Shown piece by piece: positions 38,929 to 48,647 of a stretch of DNA of 64,000 bases. The stretch's first letter is position 1; the number at the start of each line of letters is the position of its first letter. The notes under the pieces were generated by a model. The model was not told where the DNA came from. It ran no database searches and worked only from the letters and a program-made list of their open reading frames with translations. The translations under genes and the position numbers were made by a program. Source of the DNA: Silicimonas sp. (GTDB taxonomy: Bacteria; Pseudomonadota; Alphaproteobacteria; Rhodobacterales; Rhodobacteraceae); assembly GCA_022824525.1 (NCBI GenBank), contig JAJDZT010000153.1, positions 1 to 64,000 on the forward strand, given 5' to 3'.

Positions 38929-39360
38929 ATGTCTGGAACACTCAACCTGATCAAGCTTTGCGTCGGCGCTGAAACCGTCAAGGACCTGACCGACTGGCAG
39001 ACAAACCCGCGCGCCAAAGGCCCGGATGGCTTGCCACGCCACGTCACCCGGATGTGGCCAAAGCGCGAGGCGGAGCTTTTGGACGGTGGCTCGCTCTACT
39101 GGGTGTTCAAGGGAGTTGTCCTTTGCCGTCAACGCATACTCCGCCTCGACGAGGTCGATCGCGGCGATGGTATCCGGCGGTGCGGCATCGTTCTGGATCC
39201 CGATGTTGTCCGGGTCGAAGGCTATCCGAAGCGGCCGTTCCAAGGGTGGCGCTACCTGACCGGTGAAGACGCCCCTCGTGACCTGACGGCCGGGAGCATC
39301 GCCAACGACGACCTTCCGCCGAAGCTGCTTATCGCGCTGTCCGAAGTGGGCGTCCGATAA
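38929..39360 (+). CDS. DUF1489-family protein
   Basis: MSGTLNLIKLCVGAETVKDLTDWQ...PRHVTRMWPKREAELLDGGSLYWVFKGVVLCRQRI. Confidence 0.88.
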   Translation: MSGTLNLIKLCVGAETVKDLTDWQTNPRAKGPDGLPRHVTRMWPKREAELLDGGSLYWVFKGVVLCRQRILRLDEVDRGDGIRRCGIVLDPDVVRVEGYPKRPFQGWRYLTGEDAPRDLTAGSIANDDLPPKLLIALSEVGVR

Positions 39361-39408
39361 AGGCTGGTTCCCAGGCCTGCCCGCAAATCACACATGCGGG
39401 ACGCAACC

Positions 39409-40095
39409 TCAGGTCAAACGTGCGAGAAAGGCGTCCAGGTGGGCGCTTTCTTCCGATGTAAGTTGTGCGACTTGGGACCTGAAAAGAGTCGCTTGGCTCG
39501 CGTGGATGACGTCGCCAATGACTTTCAGGTGGTTTGCGTCAAGCGTTGCACCTGTTGAGGTGATGTCGGCAATCGCCTCGGCCGTTCCATTTGCCACAGT
39601 CCCTTCCGTAGCGCCCTGACTATCAACGAGCTGATATCCGGCAACACCGGACTGTCGAAGGTGCGCACGCACAAGTCGATGGTACTTCGTCGCGATACGA
39701 AGCCTCATGCCGTGGGTTTGCCAGAACGCCTGAGCGACAGCATCGAGATCGGAAAGATCTGAAACATCGGTCCATGTCTTGGGAACTGCGAGCACAAGAT
39801 CGGCATGGCCGAAGCCCATTGGTGCAATCGGCGTCACTTTGCCCTGCCAGCCTGCAACCTTTTCCTGGACCACATCCGTTCCGGTCACCCCAAGGGCTAT
39901 GCGGCCGGAGGCAAGCTCCCGGGGAATTTCGCCAGCGGCCAGCAAAACGAGTTCTATACCGTCCGCGCCTTCAACACGCCCCGCATACTCACGATCGGTT
40001 CCCGTTCGCTCGATCCGCACGCCCCGCGTGGCGAACCAGTCGAACGTATCCTGCATAAGGCGGCCTTTCGACGGGATCCCGAGCTTGACTGTCAT
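39409..40095 (-). CDS. hisG: ATP phosphoribosyltransferase, short HisZ-dependent form
   Basis: KLGIPSKGRLMQDTFDWFATRGV, GVTGTDVVQEK; 228 aa; next to hisZ. Confidence 0.95.
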   Translation of the reverse strand: MTVKLGIPSKGRLMQDTFDWFATRGVRIERTGTDREYAGRVEGADGIELVLLAAGEIPRELASGRIALGVTGTDVVQEKVAGWQGKVTPIAPMGFGHADLVLAVPKTWTDVSDLSDLDAVAQAFWQTHGMRLRIATKYHRLVRAHLRQSGVAGYQLVDSQGATEGTVANGTAEAIADITSTGATLDANHLKVIGDVIHASQATLFRSQVAQLTSEESAHLDAFLARLT

Positions 40096-41117
40096 GACCC
40101 ATCCCTCAGCGACAGCACGACTTCTGGCCGGATGATGCCCCCGACCGCGGGTGCTGGGGCGCCGCCATTCAGCGCGGCCGTCAACAGATCGTAGCGCCCG
40201 CCAGTTGCCGCAGGCGCTTGACCGTCTGCGGTGAAACCAAAGACGAAGCCGGAGTAGTACTCGAGTGATGTCAATCCAAAGCTCGCCTGGAACTGCAGAA
40301 GGCTCGGGTCCTGACCCTGGTCTGCCATTGCGTCCAGTCGCATCGACAATCGCTCCGCCGAAGCAGGTTCAGAGAGCTGTTTCAGCTTGGACACGGCATC
40401 GGTTGCGGGACCTTCAACTTTCTCAAGAGCACGCAGCCGCTTTATCTCGGCTTCGGCGATCGGTGGCGTTTCGGCCTCCTCGCGAAGAACTGCGATCCGC
40501 CTCGCGATATCGTCGCGACTGCGGAGACCCACGTGGGTCACATCATCCGCTGGCAGGTCAGGAGGCGGTGGCGCGGGTCGTGAAAAACGGTCGAGCAGCG
40601 CATTGAACCGCTGCGGGCGCCATATGTGGCGCAGCAACGCCTTCTTGCGCCGATCAGGCGTGTCGAGGTGTTCGATGGCCGAAGTGAGAACGCCGAAATC
40701 GCCGATGATTGCCCGAACCGGCAAGCCGGAAAGGGCGTCTGCCATCGCAGCGAATACTTCGGCGTCGGCGTCCAACCCGCCACCGAAGACCTCGAACCCA
40801 ACCTGCAGGTACTCGCGGGGACGGCTGTCGTCGTCCTCCTGTCGCCGGAAGACTTCGCCTGCATAGGTGTAACGGGTGGCCGAACCGCTTTCGAGGTGGC
40901 GCTGCACAAGCGGCACAGTGAAGTCGGGGCGCAGCATCATTTCACCGCGCAGCGGGTCCTGCGTTACGAAGGCGCGGGCCCGGATATCCTCGCCGTAAAG
41001 CTCCAGAAGTGCGCCCGCCGGTTGCAGGATATCAGCTTCGAAAACCTCCGCGCCGCGCGCTTCGAACTTGGCCCGCAAACGGTCGGCTTCGGCCCGGATG
41101 TCGGCCTTGAGGGTCAC
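40092..41117 (-). CDS. hisZ: ATP phosphoribosyltransferase regulatory subunit
   Basis: HisRS-like fold without anticodon domain; [14 protein letters not shown], between hisG and hisS. Confidence 0.92.
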   Translation of the reverse strand: MTLKADIRAEADRLRAKFEARGAEVFEADILQPAGALLELYGEDIRARAFVTQDPLRGEMMLRPDFTVPLVQRHLESGSATRYTYAGEVFRRQEDDDSRPREYLQVGFEVFGGGLDADAEVFAAMADALSGLPVRAIIGDFGVLTSAIEHLDTPDRRKKALLRHIWRPQRFNALLDRFSRPAPPPPDLPADDVTHVGLRSRDDIARRIAVLREEAETPPIAEAEIKRLRALEKVEGPATDAVSKLKQLSEPASAERLSMRLDAMADQGQDPSLLQFQASFGLTSLEYYSGFVFGFTADGQAPAATGGRYDLLTAALNGGAPAPAVGGIIRPEVVLSLRDGS

Positions 41118-42580
41118 TTGTCCAGAAGCTTTCGGACCTCGGCGACCAGGTCGTCGCGGTTCGCTTCAAACTGCTGCTTCTGCTCTTTCCACTCTTCGAC
41201 GGAGGCCGTTTCGGCAATCTCGGCGCCTAGAATGAGGTCCTTGATCTGGACAACACCCCGTTCAGCTTCGTCGCTACCTTGGATGATCGCGACAGGAGAT
41301 GCGCGCTTGTCGGCGTATTTGAGCTGGTTGCCGAAGTTCTTCGGGTTGCCAAGATAGACTTCGGCCCGGATGCCCGCAGCCCGGAGTTCATTCGCCATCG
41401 CCTGATAGTCGGACATACGATCGCGGTCCATCACGGTGACGACGACAGGACCTTGGGCGGCCGTGTCGAGGCGCCCTTTGGCGTCGAGCGCGGCGAGGAG
41501 GCGGTCGACACCTATTGAGACACCGACCGCGGGCACGGCCTGCCCGGTGAAGCGCTTGACGAGGTCGTCGTAGCGGCCACCTCCGGCGACGGAGCCGAAC
41601 TGGCGGGGGCGGCCTTTTTCGTCGGTGATCTCGAAGGTGAGTTCGGCTTCGAAGACCGGGCCGGTGTAGTAGCCGAGGCCACGGACGACGGAAGGGTCGA
41701 TGACGATGCGGTCTTCGCAAAGTTCTTTGATGCCACGTAGTTCGGCGATACCTTCCTTACCGGTTTGGTTGTCACCAACCAAACTGGATAGGATGTTTAT
41801 TGGATTGCCATCCGCGAAACCAGCCTCAACAAACCTCATTATGGTGGCGGCTGTATTGCCAGCGAGTCCAGCCCCCTCCGTAAAGTCTCCGCTTTCGTCC
41901 TTCCGCCCTTCTCCCAACAGCGCGCGTACACCATCCGGCCCCAGCCGATCCAGCTTGTCGATGGCGCGCAGCACGATCCCACGCGTGCGCTCATCGTCCT
42001 CGGCGATCCCCGCGACCTCCAGCACCCCGTTCAGCACCTTGCGGTTGTTCACGCGGATCACGTAGTCGCCGCGCTCGATGCCGACGGCTTCCAGCGCGTC
42101 TGCCAGCATCATGCAGATCTCGGCATCCGCCGCGACCGACGCTGTGCCGACCGTGTCCGCGTCGCATTGATAGAACTGCCGGAAGCGGCCCGGCCCCGGC
42201 TTCTCGTTCCGCCAGACCGGCCCCATCGCGTAGCGGCGGTAAGGCGTCGGCAGATCATTCCGATGTTGCGCGAAGACACGGGCCAAAGGTGCGGTCAGGT
42301 CATAGCGCAAAGCCAGCCAGTCGCCGGGCTTTTCGGCCTCCGCATCCTCCTGCCACGCGAAGACGCCCGCGTTCGGGCGGTCGACGTCCGGAAGGAAGGA
42401 CCCCAACGCCTCAACCGTTTCGACGGCGGACGACTCCAGCGCGTCGAACCCGTAGCGATGATAGACGGCGGCGATCTTGTCGAGCATCGCCTTGCGGCTC
42501 TCGACTTCGCTGCCGAAGTAATCGCGAAAGCCCTTTGGCGTCTCTGCCTTGGGGCGCGGGGTTTTCTTGGTCTTGGCCAT
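41114..42580 (-). CDS. hisS: Histidyl-tRNA synthetase
   Basis: [54 protein letters not shown]. Confidence 0.96.
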   Translation of the reverse strand: MAKTKKTPRPKAETPKGFRDYFGSEVESRKAMLDKIAAVYHRYGFDALESSAVETVEALGSFLPDVDRPNAGVFAWQEDAEAEKPGDWLALRYDLTAPLARVFAQHRNDLPTPYRRYAMGPVWRNEKPGPGRFRQFYQCDADTVGTASVAADAEICMMLADALEAVGIERGDYVIRVNNRKVLNGVLEVAGIAEDDERTRGIVLRAIDKLDRLGPDGVRALLGEGRKDESGDFTEGAGLAGNTAATIMRFVEAGFADGNPINILSSLVGDNQTGKEGIAELRGIKELCEDRIVIDPSVVRGLGYYTGPVFEAELTFEITDEKGRPRQFGSVAGGGRYDDLVKRFTGQAVPAVGVSIGVDRLLAALDAKGRLDTAAQGPVVVTVMDRDRMSDYQAMANELRAAGIRAEVYLGNPKNFGNQLKYADKRASPVAIIQGSDEAERGVVQIKDLILGAEIAETASVEEWKEQKQQFEANRDDLVAEVRKLLDK

Positions 42581-42638
42581 GGCCCTTGCCTTGCGTTAAT
42601 GCGGGGTCGCTTTATCCCGCACGGGCAAAGGGAGCAAG

Positions 42639-42836
42639 ATGAGCACGGAAATCGAAGAACGACTGGCGCATCTGGAACGCCTTACGGATGAACTGAATGA
42701 CGTGGTCGCGACACAGGCGCGCGAAATTGACCGGCTCACCGCGCGGGTGGCCATGTTGATGGAACGCGAAGCTGCGCGGGAGGCCGAAGGTGGAGGCGGT
42801 ATCATTCTCGGTGACGAGAAACCTCCGCACTACTAA
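42639..42836 (+). CDS. slyX: SlyX-family protein
   Basis: MSTEIEERLAHLERLTDELNDVVATQAREIDRLTARVAMLMER. Confidence 0.92.
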   Translation: MSTEIEERLAHLERLTDELNDVVATQAREIDRLTARVAMLMEREAAREAEGGGGIILGDEKPPHY

Positions 42837-43029
42837 CTGCCGTTGTTTCAGACCATCCACGCTTGGCGTGAGGCGTCACCAAACTGATTCATAACCCGAC
42901 TAGACAAGGCCCGCGGGTTCCCCGACTCGCCGAAGGTCAGCCACCCCTCGTCCCACCCGGTGATCGCTGCCATGCGTGCCACCTGGCTGTCCCTTCGAGA
43001 GCATCGAATGTCCAAGCCCGATGTTCTTG

Positions 43030-43064
43030 CCCCCGGCGACATAGCACGCCGGGGGTTCTTTTTT
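43030..43064 (+). terminator. Strong intrinsic terminator about 190 nt downstream of slyX
   Basis: CCCCCGGCG-ACATAGCA-CGCCGGGGGTTCTTTTTT. Confidence 0.88.
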
Positions 43065-43142
43065 GCACACCAAAAGTGCATAAAGCGGCGTTTTGTGCGC
43101 AACTGCGTGTCGCTATCTTCCGGGTCAAAGGAGTTTGGCGTT

Positions 43143-43628
43143 ATGACATACACTGTTGATCCCGGAATGTCGGTTGGGCATGTCCATTTGAAGGTCTCAG
43201 ACCTCGACCGGTCCATTGCCTGGTACAAAGAGGTGCTGGGGCTTGAAATCATGCAAACCTACGGGAAAGCTGCCGCTTTCATGAGCGCGGGTGGGTATCA
43301 TCATCATCTGGGTCTGAATACTTGGGAAAGCCGTGGGGGCGGGCGCCCCCCCTCGAACACAACCGGATTGTACCATGTCGCGTTTCTCTTCCCGGACCGA
43401 GCGGCCCTCGGCGCGGCCGTAGCGCAGGTTCTTCGCAGTGGCGTTAAACTGATTGGTGCCGCCGATCACGGCGTCTCCGAGGCCGTCTATCTAGAAGACC
43501 CGGATGGGAACGGGATAGAATTGTATCGTGACCGCGGCAGAGATGAGTGGCCCCGCGACCAGAACGGAGAATTGTCGATGGTGAACGAACCGCTCGACGT
43601 GGAAGCACTGGTCGCCGAAGCGGCCTGA
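43143..43628 (+). CDS. VOC/glyoxalase-family dioxygenase-like protein
   Basis: VGHVHLKVSDLDRSIAWYKEVLGLEIM...YHVAFLFPDRAAL...EDPDGNGIELY. Confidence 0.9.
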   Translation: MTYTVDPGMSVGHVHLKVSDLDRSIAWYKEVLGLEIMQTYGKAAAFMSAGGYHHHLGLNTWESRGGGRPPSNTTGLYHVAFLFPDRAALGAAVAQVLRSGVKLIGAADHGVSEAVYLEDPDGNGIELYRDRGRDEWPRDQNGELSMVNEPLDVEALVAEAA

Positions 43629-43680
43629 TCAGACAATATGCCGCGATACGGTGCGAACATTTGGTTCTTATCTGAAAGTC

Positions 43681-44136
43681 ATGAGCAAAGTTCGCACCAT
43701 ATCTCTGCCGGATGAAAGTTGCCTCCATGCAAGGGTGGCCGAAGGTGACTTCATCGATTGCTATGCCGTCGCGTCTTCTTTGACGCCTCGGAAAGCAGCT
43801 GAAACCATCGTGGATTTCCCGGGATGGGCGCGGTTTCTGCTTGTGATCCGACGCATTGTTGTTGCGCCGTTCGGGTTGTCGAACGATGGACCGGACGCAC
43901 CAGACAAGCTGGGTCCGTTCCCAGTGGAAACCGAGACAGATGAAGAGGTGATTGCGGGCTTCAATGATCGGCACCTCGACTTTCGTGTCAGCGTGTTTGC
44001 GACAGGCGAACAGGTGTCCTTGGCGACTTGGGTCCACCCGCACAACCTGGGCGGAAGGCTGTATTTGCGGACGATCCTTCCGTTCCACATCGCAATTGCG
44101 CGAAACGCGCTCCTCCGGGTCGCGAAGGTAGGATAA
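43681..44136 (+). CDS. DUF2867-like hypothetical protein
   Basis: 151 aa MSKVRTISLPDESCLHARVAEGDFIDCYAV...; family call tentative. Confidence 0.6.
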   Translation: MSKVRTISLPDESCLHARVAEGDFIDCYAVASSLTPRKAAETIVDFPGWARFLLVIRRIVVAPFGLSNDGPDAPDKLGPFPVETETDEEVIAGFNDRHLDFRVSVFATGEQVSLATWVHPHNLGGRLYLRTILPFHIAIARNALLRVAKVG

Positions 44137-44194
44137 ATCGAGGTTTACCCCTTTGCGCCCTGCCCCTAGTGTCTCGCTTCGGGAGGATCCGCAC

Positions 44195-45058
44195 ATGGCA
44201 TTCGGAAGCAAAGTTCGCACCTATTTCAACGGGACATGGCATGATGGCGACGTCCCCGTGATGTTCGCTGCGGATCACGGTGCGTGGCTTGGTTCCAGCG
44301 TGTTCGACGGCGCACGCTACTTCGACGGTGTCGCACCGGATTTGCTCGCGCATTGCCAACGCGTCAACAGATCTGCCGAAGCTCTTATGTTGAAGCCCGA
44401 AGTCTCGGCCGAGGATATGGTGCAGATCATCTGGGACGGCATTCGTGGTTTCGACTGGGACGACGCGATTTACCTGAGACCGATGTACTGGGGCGTCGAT
44501 GGGGATGGCACCGCGATCATTCCCGAGGGAAATGCCGGTTTCGCGATTTGCCTCGAAGAACGCGGCCTCGCACCAACCGAGATCTCGGTCCGAACGACAA
44601 CCACGCGGTTTCGGCGCCCGGTTCTTGAAGATGCCGTGGTGAATGCAAAAGCCGGATGCCTCTATCCGAACAACGCCCGGATGCTGAGGGAGGCAAACTC
44701 GAAAGGCTACCAGAATGCGCTTGTTGCCGATGCCATGGGCAATCTCGCAGAAAGCGCGACAGCAAATGTATTCCTTGTGAAAGACGGGGAAGTGTTCACG
44801 CCTATTCCAAACGGCACTTTCTTGGCGGGGATCACACGCGCTCGTCATATGAAGAACCTGTCAGACGATGGAACCGAAGTGCACGAGACTGTGCTGACAT
44901 TCGACGATGTCCGGAACGCCGATGAAGTCTTCCTGTCCGGAAACATGAACAAGGTGACGCCTGTCACCGAATTCGACGGCACAAACTACCAGGTGGGCCC
45001 TGTGACACGGCGCGTTCGTGAGATGTATTGGGATTGGGCGATGAGCGAGCGCGTGTGA
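44195..45058 (+). CDS. ilvE: Branched-chain amino acid aminotransferase (class IV)
   Basis: TYFNGTWHDGDVPVMFAADHGAWLGSSVFDGARYFDG; NLAESATANVFLVKDGEVFTP; start trimmed to MAFGSK. Confidence 0.9.
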   Translation: MAFGSKVRTYFNGTWHDGDVPVMFAADHGAWLGSSVFDGARYFDGVAPDLLAHCQRVNRSAEALMLKPEVSAEDMVQIIWDGIRGFDWDDAIYLRPMYWGVDGDGTAIIPEGNAGFAICLEERGLAPTEISVRTTTTRFRRPVLEDAVVNAKAGCLYPNNARMLREANSKGYQNALVADAMGNLAESATANVFLVKDGEVFTPIPNGTFLAGITRARHMKNLSDDGTEVHETVLTFDDVRNADEVFLSGNMNKVTPVTEFDGTNYQVGPVTRRVREMYWDWAMSERV

Positions 45059-45993
45059 TGGTCCTGTATCTGCCGGACGACGCCCTTGAGGCGATGGACA
45101 TTGCTCCGGCTGCCATCGCCGACGCAATCGAAGCGGCGTTGATGGAAAAAGCCGAGGGGCACCTCCATGTTTCGCCCAAAGCCGCGATTCTTCCGGGTGA
45201 AGGCAGATACATGATGTCGACCTTGGCTGTCGGCGGCGTCACCGTCGTGAAGCAAGTCACGGTTTCACCAGACAATCCACAAAAAGGGCTACCGGCAATC
45301 AACGGCGCAATCATGGTGTTGGATGCTGAAACAGGCTTGTTGCGGGCTTTGATGGGGGCAAACTGGATTACGGCGCATCGTACCGCCGCGCTCTCCGCCG
45401 TTGCGGCCCGCCGGTTGGCAGACCCGGACGCTTCCACGATTGCTTTTGTGGGTTGTGGTGTACAGGCGCACAGCCATTTGCGGGCCTTTCGCGAAATGTT
45501 CCCATTGAAAAAAGTGATCGCGGTTGGCCGCAGCCAGTCCACTGTCGACACCTTTCTCCAGCATGCAGTGGCGCAAGGTTTCGAGGCAATACAGGCCGCA
45601 CCTGAAGACGCCCTGGGCGAAGCGGACCTGATCGTGACATCCATTACGCTCAACTACGACACAACACCCTTTCTGGATGCGCGTTGGCTCAAGCCCACAG
45701 CATTTGCAGCGATCACCGACCTTTGCATTCCTTGGGTCGATGCTTCGATGGAAGCCTTCGGAACCGTCGTTGTCGATGACCTGGAACAGGAGCGAACCGC
45801 GGAAAAGCCGATGCTGAATTCAGAGATGATCGCTGGCGACCTGACAGGCTTGGTGACGGATGATATCGGCACGCCACCACTTGGCAGGCCAGCGGCCTTT
45901 GCCTTTCGCGGCATCGCCCTTGGTGACTATGCGGCTGCAGCTCTTGCCTTGAAAATCGCCAAAGAAACCGGCGCTGGACAGCGCATCGGTTGA
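45058..45993 (+). CDS. Ornithine cyclodeaminase / mu-crystallin family protein
   Basis: MVLYLPDDALEAMDIAPAAIADAIEAAL, HRTAALSAVAARRLADPDASTIAFVGCGVQA; TGATG overlap with ilvE. Confidence 0.88.
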   Translation: MVLYLPDDALEAMDIAPAAIADAIEAALMEKAEGHLHVSPKAAILPGEGRYMMSTLAVGGVTVVKQVTVSPDNPQKGLPAINGAIMVLDAETGLLRALMGANWITAHRTAALSAVAARRLADPDASTIAFVGCGVQAHSHLRAFREMFPLKKVIAVGRSQSTVDTFLQHAVAQGFEAIQAAPEDALGEADLIVTSITLNYDTTPFLDARWLKPTAFAAITDLCIPWVDASMEAFGTVVVDDLEQERTAEKPMLNSEMIAGDLTGLVTDDIGTPPLGRPAAFAFRGIALGDYAAAALALKIAKETGAGQRIG

Positions 45994-46022
45994 CCGCCAT
46001 CATTCGACGTGGAGGATCGTCC

Positions 46023-46478
46023 ATGCGCAAGTTTCTCGTCATTCTTGATGACAGTCGTGAATGTCTGAACGCCATGCGCTTTGCGGCCATGCGCGCGGCG
46101 CACACCGGTGGCGGTGTCGAAGTTCTCGCTGTCATTCCGCCGGAAGAGTTCAATCACTGGATCGGCGTGGGAGAAATCATGCGCGAGGAGGCACGAGACC
46201 GTATCCATGCCCATTTCGAGGTTTTTGCCAAATGGATGCGGGACCGGCAAAATGTCGACCCCGAACTGGTCATTCGCGAAGGCCAGCCTGTGCAGGAAAT
46301 TCTCAAGCAAATTGAGGAAGATAGCGAGATTGGCGTTCTTGTCCTTGGCGCCTCCGCCGAGAAGGGTGGTCCGGGGCCGATCGTGACCGCGCTCGCCCGG
46401 AACTTCGGGTCCTTACCCGTACCGTTGACCATCGTGCCCGGCGAGTTGTCGAAAGACCGGCTTGAGGCCGTCAGCTAG
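46023..46478 (+). CDS. Universal stress protein (UspA family)
   Basis: MRKFLVILDDSRECLNAMRFAAMRAA...VLVLGASAEKGGPGPIV. Confidence 0.88.
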   Translation: MRKFLVILDDSRECLNAMRFAAMRAAHTGGGVEVLAVIPPEEFNHWIGVGEIMREEARDRIHAHFEVFAKWMRDRQNVDPELVIREGQPVQEILKQIEEDSEIGVLVLGASAEKGGPGPIVTALARNFGSLPVPLTIVPGELSKDRLEAVS

Positions 46479-46534
46479 GCAAAACCGTTAAAGCTTCGGC
46501 CGGACGACATGTCCGTGCGCAACACGACGCATCC

Positions 46535-46617
46535 GTTAATGCAGGAAAACAAGGCGAAAGCGCTAAAAACGCGACGCCGGTATCGCGTCGGTGTTACGTC
46601 GGTATTGCGTCGGTGCA
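46535..46617 (+). repeat. 83-nt element copy B: four CGNCGGT iterons spaced 11/11/11 bp
   Basis: CGCCGGT 46575, CGTCGGT 46586, 46597, 46608; homologous to 17808-17890 on the minus strand. Confidence 0.85.
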
Positions 46618-46863
46618 TGAGCCGGTTGCGGCATCCGGACGCGGAAGAACGGCAATCAGCGTTAACACAGGTAAATGCCTGGTTGACGAGTGTGCGGAAC
46701 ATTCTGGCGGCACCGAAGTCTCGGCGATGCGCCTCGGCGGGAAGACTCAAGCGTGAACGCAAAATTAACCATAATTAGGCCCGCTTACGCCGCATTGGTA
46801 TGGTTAATGTTCCGCGGTGGAGAAAAGCCGACAGTTCGGCAAATGTGTTAAAGTGAGTGAGTT

Positions 46864-47571
46864 GTGATGTTTCGAGTGATGACAGCTATCCTGGCGATAG
46901 CGTTCGCCGCGTCCGGTACGAAATCGGCATATGCAGAAGACTGCAGCACGTTCCTGGGCATTGATCTTTGCCATGAGAGCCAAAGCGCAATAGCAGGCGG
47001 CGCGCCAGAAGACGGCGCATCAGGCAACCTTACCTCGGCAGGCAAAGCGCAGGTTGATCCGGCAGAACTGCTGTCGGCTCGAGCTGAGAAAATGGAAAAG
47101 AAGGCTCAGCGCGCAAAAGCTGAAGCCAAGGAAGCTCAGAAGAAGGCGAAGACGGCCAAGCGAGAGGCGAAGAAGGCGACGCGGGTCGCTGGACGGGCCG
47201 AAAAGCAAGCCACAAACGCTTCAAAGAGGGCAGAAAACGCGGCTGCTCGCGCAGAAAAGACAGCGCAGCAGGCCGAGGCCAAGGCGGAAAAGGCCCTTTC
47301 CAAACCCAATGAGCGCACAAAGAAAGCTGCTGAAAAGGCTGCTGCCCGCGCCGACAAGGCCGCCGTCGCTTCTGAGAATGCCGAAAAGAAGGCAAAGACC
47401 AAGGCCAAGGCCGCGAAGAAAGCAAAGAAGCAAGAAAAGAAATCCGCAAAGCGTGCGGATAAAGCTGCCGCAAAGGCGGAGAAGAAAGCCTCCAAGGCCG
47501 AGAAGGCCGCCACGAAGGCAGACCAGGCTGCCGCAAAGGCTGAGAATGCGGCGTCCAAAGCAAAGAAATAA
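46864..47571 (+). CDS. Exported Ala/Lys/Glu-rich coiled-coil protein of low complexity
   Basis: Signal peptide MFRVMTAILAIAFAASGTKSAYA, then about 165 residues of AEKA/AKKA-type repeats. Confidence 0.78.
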   Translation: MMFRVMTAILAIAFAASGTKSAYAEDCSTFLGIDLCHESQSAIAGGAPEDGASGNLTSAGKAQVDPAELLSARAEKMEKKAQRAKAEAKEAQKKAKTAKREAKKATRVAGRAEKQATNASKRAENAAARAEKTAQQAEAKAEKALSKPNERTKKAAEKAAARADKAAVASENAEKKAKTKAKAAKKAKKQEKKSAKRADKAAAKAEKKASKAEKAATKADQAAAKAENAASKAKK

Positions 47572-47599
47572 GGGGGGAACGTTCCGAACAGGGTTCCCG

Positions 47600-47640
47600 G
47601 GGGCGCTGACCAAGCTGTTCAGCGCCTCCATTTCTTTTTT
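47600..47640 (+). terminator. Intrinsic terminator after the coiled-coil gene
   Basis: GGCGCTGA...TCAGCGCC stem followed by TTTCTTTTTT. Confidence 0.8.
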
Positions 47641-47787
47641 GCGCATGGCCTGAAGTTTGGCATGGCTTCTTGCCGAGCCTACCGGCAAACGCAGGCCAGA
47701 AGCGGTATTCGCAGTGATGCACCCAATGAGCGCTTCGTCCTCTGATTGGCCAAAACACCAAAGAGGACACGACACCTGCACACCCGC

Positions 47788-47815
47788 TTGACTCGTTCTG
47801 AAAGCCGGATATAAG
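47788..47815 (+). promoter_or_regulatory. Sigma70-type promoter of rpsD (TTGACT-16 bp-TATAAG)
   Basis: -35 at 47788-47793, -10 at 47810-47815. Confidence 0.7.
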
Positions 47816-47920
47816 CCGCGCTTCATTGGTGTTGGTGGACCCCGCAAGGGGAAACCTGTCGCCCCGGCCAAATCCGGGGAGAAGGACAACGCCCTTCGCA
47901 AACGCAGAAGGAGATCAGCC

Positions 47921-48541
47921 GTGACCAAACGCACGTCTGCCAAGTACAAAATCGACCGCCGGATGGGCGAAAACATCTGGGGTCGTCCGAAATCCCCAGT
48001 CAATCGCCGCGAATACGGCCCCGGCCAGCACGGTCAGCGCCGCAAGGGCAAGATGTCCGACTTCGGCCTGCAGCTTCGTGCCAAGCAGAAGCTCAAAGGC
48101 TACTATGGCGATCTGACAGAAAAGCAGTTCCGCCGCATCTTCTCCGAAGCCGAGCGTCTGCGCGGTGACACGGGTGAACTGCTCATCGGCCTGCTGGAGC
48201 GTCGTCTCGACGCTGTCGTGTACCGTGCCAAGTTCGTGCCGACGATCTTTGCCGCCCGCCAGTTCGTGAACCACAAGCATGTCCGTGTGAACGGTCAGGT
48301 CGTGAACATCCCTTCGTATCGCGTGAAGGAAGGCGACGTGATCGAGGTGCGCGACCGCTCGAAGCAGATGGCTCTGGTGCTGGAAGCCGCTCAACTGCCG
48401 GAACGTGACGTGCCGGATTACATTGAGGCTGACCATTCCAAGATGACTGCAACCTTCGTGCGCACACCAGGACTTTCCGATGTGCCGTACCCGGTCATGA
48501 TGGAACCGAACCTCGTCATCGAATATTACGCGCAGAACTAA
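47921..48541 (+). CDS. rpsD: 30S ribosomal protein S4
   Basis: 206 aa [66 protein letters not shown] start. Confidence 0.98.
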   Translation: MTKRTSAKYKIDRRMGENIWGRPKSPVNRREYGPGQHGQRRKGKMSDFGLQLRAKQKLKGYYGDLTEKQFRRIFSEAERLRGDTGELLIGLLERRLDAVVYRAKFVPTIFAARQFVNHKHVRVNGQVVNIPSYRVKEGDVIEVRDRSKQMALVLEAAQLPERDVPDYIEADHSKMTATFVRTPGLSDVPYPVMMEPNLVIEYYAQN

Positions 48542-48560
48542 GGCTTCTGTTTGCGTTAGA

Positions 48561-48589
48561 AAGGCCCGGGCAAACCCCGGGCCTTTTTT
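48561..48589 (+). terminator. Intrinsic terminator after rpsD
   Basis: AAGGCCCGGG-CAAA-CCCCGGGCCTTTTTT. Confidence 0.92.
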
Positions 48590-48647
48590 GGTTCTTGGAC
48601 CCGTCCGTGATCCGAAAGAGCGCCGCCAATGAATATGGCGTCTCCTA

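Noticed and set aside
42837-43064. 6S RNA candidate
   Set aside because: The two ends are not visibly complementary and the usual zapA/5-FCL neighbourhood is absent; left as an unassigned transcript candidate.
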